From Bacillota bacterium (GTDB taxonomy: Bacteria > Bacillota > Clostridia > Christensenellales > SZUA-584), in NCBI GenBank assembly GCA_023397655.1, contig JAEWTW010000047.1:1-64000 (forward strand): a stretch of 64,000 nt of DNA. The letters run 5' to 3'. Shown here piece by piece: positions 40,314 to 49,444 of the stretch (position 1 is its first letter; every line of letters begins with the position of its first letter). A program made the position numbers and the translations under genes. The notes under the pieces are model-generated. The model made no database searches, was not told the DNA's origin, and saw only the letters and a program-made list of their open reading frames with translations.

Positions 40314-41945
40314 ATGCGGTTAGTTATTATAGGTGCTGTGGCAGCGGGGACCTCTGCGGCGGCAAAGGCTCGGCGCAACAGTGAAGAAGCAGAAATCACT
40401 GTATACGAAAAAGGCAGTTATATTTCATATTCCGGCTGTGGTATGCCGTACTTCCTTGGCGGCGAAGTCGCAAATGAAGATGAACTGACTCCCCGAGACC
40501 CCGTTTTTTTCAAAACAAAATACAACGTTGATATATTAACACGGCACGATGTTCTTGCCATCCATCCGGATGATAAGACATTGGATGTTATAAATCTGCA
40601 AACGGGCGAAAGATTTATTAACCATTACGATAAACTGATCATCGCGACAGGCGCACAAGCCATTGTTCCCCCCATCGATGGGGTAGAGTTAGAGCATGTT
40701 TTTACACTTCGCACGATCGACGATATGGAAAGAATTAAGGCGTTTATCGATGGCCAGCAGCCAAAAACCGCTGTGATAATCGGTACGGGTTTTATAGGGC
40801 TGGAGGCATGTGAGAACTTAAAGAAGATCGGTTTGGACATTACACTGCTTGAGAAGCTGCCTCATGTGACGCCCGGACTTGACAGCGACATGGCGGCATA
40901 TGTGCAACAACATATAGAGAAGAATGGGGTCAGTGTCTATACAGATGTTACGGTAAAAGAAATGTCACCAAGCGGCGTCTTGCTTGCGGATGGTACTGAA
41001 ATCAAGGCGGATATGATGCTGCTTTCAACCGGAATACGGCCTGATACCGAGCTTGCAGCTCGGGCCGGTGTTAAGCTCGGTGTCACAAACGCAATATGCG
41101 TCAACACAAAAATGCAGACCAACATCCCGGACATTTATGCATGCGGAGACTGCATAGAGCATTTCCACTTGGTAACACAAGGGCGCGTTTACCGTCCGCT
41201 TGGTTCCACTGCAAACAAAACGGGCAGGATTGCAGGCGATTGCGTGTCAGGAGGCAACCTGGAATTCAAGGGTATACTGGGAACGGGTATTTTTAAGATA
41301 TTTGATCTAAGCGTTGCGCAAACAGGGCTGTCTGAACGGGAAGCGCTTGAACTGGGTTATGACATAGTTGTTTGTCACAACATAAAGCCGAACAAACCCG
41401 AATACATGAAAGGCAAAGAGATTGTCATCAAAGGCATTGCCGACAGATTATCCGGCAGACTCTTAGGGGTTCAGATAATTGGTGATGAAGGTGTTGATAA
41501 GCGAACAGATGTTTTTGCAACTGCTATCTCGTTTGGCGCAAAGGCGGAAGATCTTTTCCATCTGGATTTGGCTTACGCACCCCCATTTTCGACGACCAAA
41601 GACCCCGTGATGTACACCGGCATGATACTGGACAACGCAATTCAAAAGGGGAGACCGCTTATCACGGCGCAGGGGTTGAAATCTCTTATGCAGTCCGGCG
41701 AGAAATATGCTCTGATAGATACCAGGATCCCAAGCCAGTACGAGAAAGGTCATATCGACTCAGCTATGAATATTCCAGTTTCAAAGCTAAGGGATGCTGT
41801 TGAAACGCTGGAAAAAGGTACAATCACAATCACCTACTGCAATAAAGGAGTTACGGGTAACGCTGCCCAAAACATATTAATCAACAACGGATTTGAGAAA
41901 GTTTATAATCTTTCCGGAGGGTATAAACAGTTTATTCATAGCTGA
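40314..41945 (+). CDS. CoA-disulfide reductase-like flavoprotein with C-terminal rhodanese domain
   Basis: A 543-residue pyridine nucleotide-disulfide oxidoreductase. The ATG at 40314 has AAGGAGG. FAD site MRLVIIGAVAAGTSAAAKAR, single redox Cys42 in SYSGCGMPYF, NAD(P)H site VIIGTGFIGLEACENL, and FAD motif DIYACGDCIE. The dimerisation domain is followed by a rhodanese domain (about 445-543) with Cys in TYCNKGVTGNAA. This CoADR-RHD architecture reduces CoA disulfides, CoA-persulfides or polysulfide with NAD(P)H. Together with the rhodanese lipoprotein it suggests sulfane-sulfur handling. Confidence 0.92.
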   Translation: MRLVIIGAVAAGTSAAAKARRNSEEAEITVYEKGSYISYSGCGMPYFLGGEVANEDELTPRDPVFFKTKYNVDILTRHDVLAIHPDDKTLDVINLQTGERFINHYDKLIIATGAQAIVPPIDGVELEHVFTLRTIDDMERIKAFIDGQQPKTAVIIGTGFIGLEACENLKKIGLDITLLEKLPHVTPGLDSDMAAYVQQHIEKNGVSVYTDVTVKEMSPSGVLLADGTEIKADMMLLSTGIRPDTELAARAGVKLGVTNAICVNTKMQTNIPDIYACGDCIEHFHLVTQGRVYRPLGSTANKTGRIAGDCVSGGNLEFKGILGTGIFKIFDLSVAQTGLSEREALELGYDIVVCHNIKPNKPEYMKGKEIVIKGIADRLSGRLLGVQIIGDEGVDKRTDVFATAISFGAKAEDLFHLDLAYAPPFSTTKDPVMYTGMILDNAIQKGRPLITAQGLKSLMQSGEKYALIDTRIPSQYEKGHIDSAMNIPVSKLRDAVETLEKGTITITYCNKGVTGNAAQNILINNGFEKVYNLSGGYKQFIHS

Positions 41946-42106
41946 TGGCATGCAACAAGGTTATGCGTGTAAGCAGAACACATATACATTAATGGTCTGA
42001 GACTAAAATATCTGACGCTCCGTCTGAAGCTGTTCCAAAACCCTGAATCCGCTGCTGACTCCGTAGAAAAGGCAGGAGTTGTTATAACGAAAGGAAGGGA
42101 TTATTT

Positions 42107-42745
42107 ATGTGGTTTGGAAACTGGGCTAACGTGGATGCGGCCGAGAGGGCACGGGATGCCGTTCGGAGCACCGCTAATTTCAACTGGACATTCATCGCGC
42201 TTTTTGCTTTTGTCGTCTATGTGTATGCCACGGAGATTCAGCGAAAAAATTATCGGGTCGTCGTGGCCGGGCTTGCTCTTTATATGGTGCACTGGTTCTA
42301 TGAGATTATGAACGCGGTAATCTGCGCATCAACGGGATTTGCTCTGTGGACAGTTTCGCCGGAGAGCACCAGCTTCATACTGCTCGTTGGGGTAAGCTGG
42401 GAACTATCCATGATGTTTGCGATTGCCGGGCTTATTATGAGCAAGCTGCTGCCGGAGGATCCAAAGAAAAAGATACTAGGTATTAATAACCGTATACTTT
42501 TCGCTGTTGGTAACGCCGCGTTTTTCAGCGCTGTGGAGATATTCCTTGCATCCACCCCGGCGTTCATTTGGGTATATCCCTGGTGGGGCGCCATACCGGT
42601 ATTCATCACCACTTATATCCCGTTTTTTCTGGCGGCATTTTTGGTGCCGGACAGAAAGCCGCGCTTTCAAAAGAAATTTATTGGCGGCCTGGCGGCAGTC
42701 AACGTAATACTATTGGCTGTGCTGATTCCTTTAGGCATTATATAA
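42107..42745 (+). CDS. Polytopic membrane protein of unknown function
   Basis: A 212-residue protein with about six hydrophobic helices (for example FIALFAFVVYVYATEI, VVVAGLALYMVHWFYEIM, AIPVFITTYIPFFLAAFLV). GAAAGGAAGGG precedes the ATG. Conserved-looking aromatic and acidic residues in helices (HWFYEIMNAV, WELSMMFA) hint at a ligand or cofactor site. I do not recognise the family. The 160-nt leader has several short stem-forming stretches but no known riboswitch. It ends at a terminator. Confidence 0.75.
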   Translation: MWFGNWANVDAAERARDAVRSTANFNWTFIALFAFVVYVYATEIQRKNYRVVVAGLALYMVHWFYEIMNAVICASTGFALWTVSPESTSFILLVGVSWELSMMFAIAGLIMSKLLPEDPKKKILGINNRILFAVGNAAFFSAVEIFLASTPAFIWVYPWWGAIPVFITTYIPFFLAAFLVPDRKPRFQKKFIGGLAAVNVILLAVLIPLGII

Positions 42746-42786
42746 GAACGACAACCGCATATTTGCCTATTGACTAAATAACAAAT

Positions 42787-42825
42787 AACAGCCAGATCGA
42801 TCTTGAAGTGACCTGGCTGTTTTTC
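42787..42825 (+). terminator. Terminator
   Basis: AACAGCCAG / CTGGCTGTT stem with 17-base loop and T-rich tail TTTTCTT, downstream of the membrane protein gene. Confidence 0.8.
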
Positions 42826-42944
42826 TTAATAATCATTGAGTTCTTAGTTATTTCGGCAGACTGTTTGTGGAGCTTACATTGGCTAATACCAATAGAATTG
42901 CAGCATATAATTTGGGCTGATAAGAACTTGTCGACACTTATTTA

Positions 42945-43310
42945 TCAGTTTTGCCTGCCTTGTGTCATCGAACAGCAGACCTCAACACCGTTTTTTCGCA
43001 TGTATTCAGCGCCCCAGTCGTACATAGCGGATAAAATCGGTTTCAGGCTGTGCCCGGATTCGGTCAGTGAATACTCCACCTTGGGCGGAACAACCGGATA
43101 TACTGTGCGTTCCAGAAGGTTATCGCTTTCCAGCTCGCGCAGCTGCTGCGTCAGCATCTTGGGCGTAGCCTGCGGGATGAGCTTTTGAAGCTGGCCGTGC
43201 CGTAGTGCGCCGTCCACGAGGTGCCAGAGTATCAGTGATTTGTATTTCCCGCCAATCAGCCGCAACGTAGCGTCTACCGGGCAGTTAAGCCCGCTGTTAT
43301 GACAATTCAT
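42945..43310 (-). CDS. HxlR family transcriptional regulator
   Basis: A 121-residue winged-helix regulator of the HxlR type: NCPVDATLRLIGGKYKSLIL, then HLVDGALRHGQLQKLIPQAT, MLTQQLRELESDNLLERTVY and PPKVEYSLTESGHSL. It has conserved Cys (CHNSGLNCPVD) near the N-terminus, as in redox- or aldehyde-sensing members. Start ATG at 43310 has GGAGTAG. It is divergent from the DUF2318/copper operon, with a 204-bp shared region, so it is a candidate regulator of that operon. Confidence 0.92.
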   Translation of the reverse strand: MNCHNSGLNCPVDATLRLIGGKYKSLILWHLVDGALRHGQLQKLIPQATPKMLTQQLRELESDNLLERTVYPVVPPKVEYSLTESGHSLKPILSAMYDWGAEYMRKNGVEVCCSMTQGRQN

Positions 43311-43514
43311 AGATTTCTACTCCAATACTATCTATTTGGTAAGTATAGCACAATAAAGTACATACTTGCGATAAAGCCTATAATGTTTGATAATAATATC
43401 ATAAAGGGAAATACTGGTCAAGGATATAACGAAGCGGTCTTTTGACTTATCGCAAACATACATATTTTCCACACAACATTGTGCTAAAGTGACCGCAAGA
43501 CAGGAGGTTATATC

Positions 43515-44057
43515 ATGCTTAAATCGAGACAATTAATAATGAAAATGTTTTTTGGCCTGCTTGTATCACTGACGGCGGCATTTGTGCTGATGGGTTGTGC
43601 CGACACAGCCGGACAAAAGGAAAACGGGACAGAACCGGCAAATACCGATGCACCAGCACAGACACAAGAAGCAGTTGCCGCGACGGCGGACGATGCCGAG
43701 AACTTGACTATCAATATCAGCGAACTTTCTGCGACGCCGAAATTCTTCTCAGCAGAAGCAAACGGTACAAAAATGGGAGTTGTGGCGTTGGTGGCTTCCG
43801 ACGGCACGGTGCGCACCGCGTTCAACACGTGCCAGGTCTGCTACTCGTCCGGCCGGGGCTACTATGAGGCGGAGGGCGACGAACTGGTGTGCCAGAACTG
43901 CGGTAACCGTTTCAGTGGCGACGCGGTTGGGGTGCAAAGCGGCGGCTGCAATCCGGTGCCGATTACCGAGAAGTACCGCACTGAACAGGATGGCATTATC
44001 ACGATCCCGGGCGCACTGCTGAGCGAAGCCAGCGTGATATTCGAAAATTGGAAGTAA
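43515..44057 (+). CDS. DUF2318 lipoprotein (Cys-rich, metal- or heme-associated)
   Basis: A 180-residue lipoprotein (lipobox LMGC) with AGGAGG before the ATG. After an Ala/Thr/Glu-rich linker, the C-terminal DUF2318 domain (about 75-180) has FNTCQVCYSSGRGYYEAEGD, VCQNCGNRF and GGCNPVPI. The paired CxxC motifs probably hold a metal. DUF2318 proteins are commonly linked with ABC transporters or iron and copper handling. It is the first gene of an operon with the HMA-SafE fusion and CopA. Confidence 0.9.
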   Translation: MLKSRQLIMKMFFGLLVSLTAAFVLMGCADTAGQKENGTEPANTDAPAQTQEAVAATADDAENLTINISELSATPKFFSAEANGTKMGVVALVASDGTVRTAFNTCQVCYSSGRGYYEAEGDELVCQNCGNRFSGDAVGVQSGGCNPVPITEKYRTEQDGIITIPGALLSEASVIFENWK

Positions 44058-44069
44058 AGGCGGCGGCGT

Positions 44070-45617
44070 ATGAAGAAAGTAACTCTGACAATTGAAGGCA
44101 TGCACTGCGCGGCCTGCGAGCTGCGCGTGGAGAATGCGCTGCTGGCGCTCAATGGCATAAAGACTGCCAAAGCCAGCTATGCCAGATCCAGTGTGAAGGC
44201 GGAGTATGACGAGACACTGACGGATACCGGACAGATGGAGCAGGCGATTGCCGAGGCAGGGTATTCAGTGTCAGGCGAAGCTGCGCAGCCGAAGCAGAAT
44301 GGCGGCACACTGCGCCTTATCGGTATACTGGTCATACTCTTTGGCGTTTATATGCAGATCTCGCATACCATTGGCTTCAACTTCATACCGGAAGTGCAGC
44401 CAGGCGCGGGGTTGGGCGTGATATTCGTGATCGGCCTGTTGACATCATTGCACTGCCTCGCGATGTGCGGCGGCATCAACCTGTCGCAAAACGTGACCGT
44501 CGGACAGTCCGGCGTTCGCTCACGGCTGATGCCCGGTTTGAAATATAACGTGGGACGTGTGCTGGCGTATACCGTTGTGGGCGGCATCGTGGGCGCGATT
44601 GGTTCCGTTATCAGCTTCTCGCCAACGGTAAAAGGCATCGTCGTGCTGGTCGCGGGCGTGCTGATGGTACTGATGGGCCTCAATATGCTGGGGCTGCCGT
44701 GGCTGAAACGCATCAACCTGCATATGCCGAAGTTTCTGATACGAAAGGCAGGCGCGGCGCAGTCCTCCAAGAAGCCTTTTGTGGTGGGGCTGCTGAATGG
44801 CCTGATGCCGTGCGGACCGCTGCAGGCGATGCAGATATATGCGCTGGGTACGGGGAGCGCACTGATGGGGGCGCTGTCCATGATGGTGTTTGCGCTGGGA
44901 ACCGTGCCGCTGATGTTCGCTTTCGGCGCGCTGAGTGCGCTGCTTAACAGCCGTTTTACCCGTGTGATGGGTAAGGTGAGCGCTGCGCTGGTGATACTGA
45001 TCGGCTTCACAATGCTGGGGCGCGGATTCGGACTGTCGGGCGTGGCATTTCCATCGGCGTCGGCAGGCAGCGGTATTGAGAGTGTCGCGGTGGTGGAGAG
45101 TATTGACGACAACGACGTGCAGCGTATCACATCCGAGTTTTCATCCGGACAATATGCACCGATTACCGTTAAGCAAGGCATTCCCGTTGTCTGGACGGTC
45201 AGCGTAACGGAGAAAGACCTCAATGGCTGCAACAATCCGATGATTATTCCCGCCTACGGTATTGAGAAAAAATTGGTTCCGGGAGATAATACAATTGAGT
45301 TTACACCGGATGAAAGCGGCGTAATCGCATACAGCTGCTGGATGGGAATGATACGCAGCACAATTACGGTGGTTGGGGCGGATGGAGAAACGGCTCAGTC
45401 ACAGATTGACGGAGTGGAACAAACCCCGCAATTCGCTTTGCCGGGCGGTACTTCGTCTGGCGGCTGCTGCGGCGCTGGGCAGACAGTTCCTGCGGATACT
45501 GACACGTTGCCATCCTGCTGCGACTCGTCATACAGCGAAACGCCGGAGGACACGGGTACGGTGGAAGAGCCCGTATATGATCCGGAACTTGATCTTGGAG
45601 CCGGTTGTTGCGGGTAA
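44070..45617 (+). CDS. HMA - SafE/TauE-like membrane - cupredoxin-like fusion with Cys-rich tail
   Basis: A 515-residue multidomain protein. Residues 1-70 are a heavy-metal-associated domain (IEGMHCAACELRVE, CxxC). About 80-320 is a six-helix SafE/TauE (DsbD/UreH-like) membrane domain with LLTSLHCLAMCGGINL and LNGLMPCGPLQAM. About 345-440 is a plastocyanin/cupredoxin-like domain (PVVWTVSVTEKDLNGCNN, IAYSCWMGMIRSTITVV). The last 60 residues hold Cys clusters (GGCCGAGQ, SCCDSS, GAGCCG). This suggests copper binding on both sides of the membrane, perhaps transfer from CopA to an outside acceptor. The operon position between DUF2318 and copA supports this. Confidence 0.9.
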   Translation: MKKVTLTIEGMHCAACELRVENALLALNGIKTAKASYARSSVKAEYDETLTDTGQMEQAIAEAGYSVSGEAAQPKQNGGTLRLIGILVILFGVYMQISHTIGFNFIPEVQPGAGLGVIFVIGLLTSLHCLAMCGGINLSQNVTVGQSGVRSRLMPGLKYNVGRVLAYTVVGGIVGAIGSVISFSPTVKGIVVLVAGVLMVLMGLNMLGLPWLKRINLHMPKFLIRKAGAAQSSKKPFVVGLLNGLMPCGPLQAMQIYALGTGSALMGALSMMVFALGTVPLMFAFGALSALLNSRFTRVMGKVSAALVILIGFTMLGRGFGLSGVAFPSASAGSGIESVAVVESIDDNDVQRITSEFSSGQYAPITVKQGIPVVWTVSVTEKDLNGCNNPMIIPAYGIEKKLVPGDNTIEFTPDESGVIAYSCWMGMIRSTITVVGADGETAQSQIDGVEQTPQFALPGGTSSGGCCGAGQTVPADTDTLPSCCDSSYSETPEDTGTVEEPVYDPELDLGAGCCG

Positions 45618-45640
45618 AATCAAAAAAGGGAGTGATGGGG

Positions 45641-48109
45641 TTGAAGGAAAATACATATAGGGTGACCGGCATGACCTGCTCCGCCTGCTCGGCGCATGTG
45701 CAAAAAGCGGTGGCAAAGCTGCAGGGTGTTGAGTCGGCAGATGTCAACCTGACAACGGAAAAGTTGCATGTGACGTATGACGAAACGGCCATCGGCTTTG
45801 ACGATATCAAGAAAGCGGTGGAGGACGGGGGCTACGGTATTGAAGACAACACCCGCCGCGTAACGCTGGGCGTGGAGGGAATGACCTGTTCCGCGTGTTC
45901 GGCGGCGGTGGAGCGCGCCCTCTCTCGGCTGGAAGGCGTTAAATCAGCATCCGTCAACCTCACAACCAATCGCGCATCGGTGGAGTACGACGCCGGAGCT
46001 GTGACGCTGGCGCAGATACGCAAAGCCATCACGGACGCGGGCTACACGCCGCGCATGGAGGAAGAGGCGCGCGACGAGCAGGAGGAGAAGCGGGAGAAGG
46101 CGCTTCGAAATATGCGTATCCGCGTGATCGTGGCAGCGGTGTTTGCGCTGCCCGAGCTGTACATTGCGATGGGGCATATGATTCCTGCGCTGAAGCTGCC
46201 ACTGCCCATGTTCATGGATGCGCACATGTTTCCATTCGTGTTCGCGCTGGTGCAGCTCGTACTTACGATACCCGTCATCGTCGCGGGGAGCCGGTTCTTT
46301 ACCAACGGCATGAAGACGCTGTTCAAGCTCGCGCCCAACATGGATACGCTGGTGGCTATCGGCACAGGCAGCGCATTCGTGTACAGCGTTTATGCGATGG
46401 TACGCATATTCTTAGGCGACTTCATGTTCTCAGGTTCGCTCTATTTTGAGTCCGCAGCGGTGGTTATCACACTGGTGATGCTGGGTAAGCTTCTGGAGGC
46501 AGTCAGCAAGGGCAAGACATCTCAGGCCATCAAAAAGCTGATGCGTCTCGCACCCAAAACGGCGACGGTGCTGCGGAACGGTGCGGAGCTGGAGGTGGAA
46601 CTGGACGACGTGGAAGTGGGTGATATCGTGATCGTGAAGCCCGGCGCTTCGATACCCGTGGACGGCGAGGTGACGGAAGGCGCGTCGTCGGTGGACGAGT
46701 CGATGCTGACGGGCGAAAGCCTGCCGGTGGAGAAAGCCGCAGGCAGCCCGGTAACGGGCGGCAGCATCAACGGCGAGGGCCTGCTGAAATTCAGAGTGAC
46801 TCGGGTCGGTGAAGATACGGCGCTGTCCAAGATCATCAAGCTGGTGGAGGACGCGCAAAGCAAGAAAGCGCCCATCGCCAAGATCGCTGACAAGGTTTCC
46901 GGCATTTTCGTACCTATCGTAATGGGCATTGCCGTGGTCAGCGCTGTGGGCTGGGCTTTGGCCGGGCAGTCGTTTGATTTCGTCCTGACCAGCTTTGTAA
47001 CGGTGCTGGTGATTGCATGCCCATGCGCGCTTGGATTGGCGACGCCCACGGCGATCATGGTGGGCACCGGCAAGGGCGCGGAGCTGGGGATACTGATCAA
47101 AAGCGGCGAGGCGCTGGAGGCGGCCCACAGTATCAAAACAGTGGTGCTGGACAAGACGGGCACGCTGACGGAGGGTAAACCCAAGCTGACGGACATCGCG
47201 GTGTACGGCGGCATACAGGAAAACGAACTGCTCAAAATAGCGGCATCAGCGGAGAAGGGCTCAGAGCATCCGGTGGCAAAGGCAATCGTGGAGGGCGCTT
47301 CGGAAAGAGGATTGGCGCTGGACGAGCCGCAATCGTTTAAAGCGGTACCGGGACGCGGCATTGACGCACAGGTGAACGGCATGCGCGTGCTGGCTGGTAA
47401 CGTGAAACTGATGCAGGAGAACGGCGTGGATGTGAGCACTGCGGCAAAGGATGCGCAAGAGCTGTCTAAAAAGGGCCGGACACTGATGTATGTGGCTGCG
47501 GATGGGCAATTGGCCGGGCTGATGGCAGCAGCGGATGCGCTGAAACCCACCAGTCGTGATGCGGTGGCAAGGCTGCAGCAGATGGGTGTTGAAGTGGTGA
47601 TGATCACAGGCGACAACCGGGATACGGCCAACGCCATCGCCGAAGAGGCGGGCATCACGCGTGTGCTGGCGGACGTATTGCCGCAGGACAAGGCAGCGGA
47701 GGTCGTTAAGTTCCAGCAGGGCGGTCAGAAGGTCGCAATGGTGGGCGACGGGATCAACGACGCACCGGCATTGGCTGCGGCGGATGTCGGGTTTGCCATC
47801 GGCACCGGCACGGACGTTGCGGTGGAATCCGCCGACGTGGTGCTGATGCGGGGTGACTTGAACGAGGTGCCTTCAGCGATCGCGCTGAGCCGTGCGACAA
47901 TCCGGAACATCAGACAGAACCTGTTCTGGGCGTTCGCATACAATACGGCGGGCATACCGTTTGCCGCGGGTGTGTTCTTCATATTCGGCGGCCCGCTGCT
48001 CAACCCGATATTCGCGGGCGCGGCCATGGCGCTGAGCTCGGTGTCGGTGGTGTCCAACGCGCTGCGCCTCAGAGCATTTAAGCCCAAGGCATTAAAGGAG
48101 AAGCATTGA
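45641..48109 (+). CDS. copA: Copper-translocating P1B-type ATPase
   Basis: An 822-residue Cu+ exporter. Start is uncertain: TTG 45641 has GGGAG at 8 nt, ATG 45635 is the alternative. Two HMA domains each have GMTCSACSA. The membrane CPC motif is in IACPCALGLATP, the phosphorylation site is DKTGTLTEG, the HP motif is SEHPVAKAI, and the hinge is GDGINDAPALAAADVG. All are intact, so it is active. It pumps Cu+ outward using ATP. It lies between the SafE fusion and a lipoprotein, with translational coupling to the latter. Confidence 0.95.
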   Translation: MKENTYRVTGMTCSACSAHVQKAVAKLQGVESADVNLTTEKLHVTYDETAIGFDDIKKAVEDGGYGIEDNTRRVTLGVEGMTCSACSAAVERALSRLEGVKSASVNLTTNRASVEYDAGAVTLAQIRKAITDAGYTPRMEEEARDEQEEKREKALRNMRIRVIVAAVFALPELYIAMGHMIPALKLPLPMFMDAHMFPFVFALVQLVLTIPVIVAGSRFFTNGMKTLFKLAPNMDTLVAIGTGSAFVYSVYAMVRIFLGDFMFSGSLYFESAAVVITLVMLGKLLEAVSKGKTSQAIKKLMRLAPKTATVLRNGAELEVELDDVEVGDIVIVKPGASIPVDGEVTEGASSVDESMLTGESLPVEKAAGSPVTGGSINGEGLLKFRVTRVGEDTALSKIIKLVEDAQSKKAPIAKIADKVSGIFVPIVMGIAVVSAVGWALAGQSFDFVLTSFVTVLVIACPCALGLATPTAIMVGTGKGAELGILIKSGEALEAAHSIKTVVLDKTGTLTEGKPKLTDIAVYGGIQENELLKIAASAEKGSEHPVAKAIVEGASERGLALDEPQSFKAVPGRGIDAQVNGMRVLAGNVKLMQENGVDVSTAAKDAQELSKKGRTLMYVAADGQLAGLMAAADALKPTSRDAVARLQQMGVEVVMITGDNRDTANAIAEEAGITRVLADVLPQDKAAEVVKFQQGGQKVAMVGDGINDAPALAAADVGFAIGTGTDVAVESADVVLMRGDLNEVPSAIALSRATIRNIRQNLFWAFAYNTAGIPFAAGVFFIFGGPLLNPIFAGAAMALSSVSVVSNALRLRAFKPKALKEKH

Positions 48110-48726
48110 TGAAAAAACTTTTAATTGCCGTATTGGCGGTGGCTGTGCTGCTGGGGGCGTGTTCACAGTTGGACGTCATCTATAAATACAGCCGGGAATC
48201 ATTTGAGGAGATAGCGGGGGCGTTCCCGGGACTGGTCAGCGAAACGGATGACCAGGTGATCATTACGGCGGACGGTGAGACGCTGCTGCAGGTCAGCAAG
48301 GACTACTCGGTGGGCGAGGACGACATCGTGCTGGCGACATCCATTAAGCCGTTTTTGGATGCGGGAATGGACGTGAAGAAGCTGGGTAAAGGACTGGGCG
48401 CCGATGACAATACGCTGTATGTTTCCACGGATTTTGGCGATCAGGGCGGGACCGGTACGGCGGCTGATGCGCTGTTTGCGGCAGTGGACGCGAAGCGCGA
48501 TGCGCTGTCGTACCATAGCGCACTGGACCATTACGGCATATCACTGTCAGCGGGGAAGTTTGAGTTTGCCAAGGACTATCAAACTAACGACAAGGACATC
48601 GTGTTTGTCCTGAGAGCGGATGTGATTGCGGAAACAGGAGCAGACGTCGGCAGCGTTGAAGGCTGGGCATTCATGACGATGGATGACGGCGCTGAGGTGC
48701 TGGTGAAGCCGTACGATCTGGGTTAA
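48109..48726 (+). CDS. Lipoprotein of copper operon, unknown
   Basis: A 205-residue lipoprotein (lipobox LLGAC). Its ATG overlaps the copA stop by one base, with AAGGAG upstream, so it is translated with copA. The body is rich in Asp and Gly (VSETDDQVIITADGETLLQV, STDFGDQGG), with no His/Met/Cys-rich metal motif. I do not recognise the family. Coupling to copA suggests a role in metal homeostasis or sensing. Confidence 0.75.
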   Translation: MKKLLIAVLAVAVLLGACSQLDVIYKYSRESFEEIAGAFPGLVSETDDQVIITADGETLLQVSKDYSVGEDDIVLATSIKPFLDAGMDVKKLGKGLGADDNTLYVSTDFGDQGGTGTAADALFAAVDAKRDALSYHSALDHYGISLSAGKFEFAKDYQTNDKDIVFVLRADVIAETGADVGSVEGWAFMTMDDGAEVLVKPYDLG

Positions 48727-48748
48727 GACTAATAACGGGTAGAGGAGC

Positions 48749-49441
48749 ATGGGCAAGAGTAAATGTGTGCTCGTTGTGGATGACGAGACGGCTATCACGA
48801 ATATTGTCAGCTCATATCTGGAAAAGGCCGGATACGAGCCGGTGTGCGCACACGACGGCAACACGGCACTCATGCTGTTTGACCGCCATGCGCCCGCTTT
48901 GGTGATACTGGACCTGATGCTGCCCGGGCTTTCCGGTGAGCAGGTCTGCGCTGCGCTGCGCAAAAAGTCCCGAGTGCCTGTGATTATGCTGACCGCCAAA
49001 ACGACGGAGGAGGATGCGCTGTCCGGCCTGATGCTGGGAGCGGACGACTACGTACGTAAGCCGTTCAGCCCACGGGAACTGATGGCCAGGGTGGAGGCAG
49101 TAATGCGGCGCACGGCAGCGGAGCCGGAACCTTTGGTATCCATGCTGGTGTTTCACAATGGTGATCTGGTGATAGACGCACAGCGTCGTGAGGCGCGTAC
49201 GCACGGTGAGCGCGTGCCGCTTACACCCAAGGAATTCTCGATACTCTACGCGCTGGCTGCGCACCCCACCAAGGTGTTCTCGCGCGAGGAGCTGATTACG
49301 CTGGCGTTGGGCGAGGACTACGATGGCTTCGACCGCGCAATTGACACGCATGTCAAGAATATCCGTCAGAAGATTGGTTCGGACAGTCATAAATACATCA
49401 AAACGGTGCACGGCGTAGGCTATGCTTTCGAGGGGGAATAA
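48749..49441 (+). CDS. Response regulator, OmpR/PhoB type
   Basis: A 230-residue regulator: receiver domain (about 5-118) with phospho-acceptor D55 in LVILDLMLPG, acid pocket VVDDE and switch Lys in YVRKPF. The C-terminal winged helix follows (about 135-228; LTPKEFSILYALAAHP, DTHVKNIRQKIG, TVHGVGYAFE). It is paired with the kinase gene 4 bases downstream and sits at the end of the copper operon, so it likely senses an envelope or metal signal. Confidence 0.95.
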   Translation: MGKSKCVLVVDDETAITNIVSSYLEKAGYEPVCAHDGNTALMLFDRHAPALVILDLMLPGLSGEQVCAALRKKSRVPVIMLTAKTTEEDALSGLMLGADDYVRKPFSPRELMARVEAVMRRTAAEPEPLVSMLVFHNGDLVIDAQRREARTHGERVPLTPKEFSILYALAAHPTKVFSREELITLALGEDYDGFDRAIDTHVKNIRQKIGSDSHKYIKTVHGVGYAFEGE

Positions 49442-49444
49442 CCG

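Noticed and set aside
41946..42106. Riboswitch in the leader of the membrane protein gene
   Set aside because: Some stem potential is visible but no conserved motif of a known class; not enough support.
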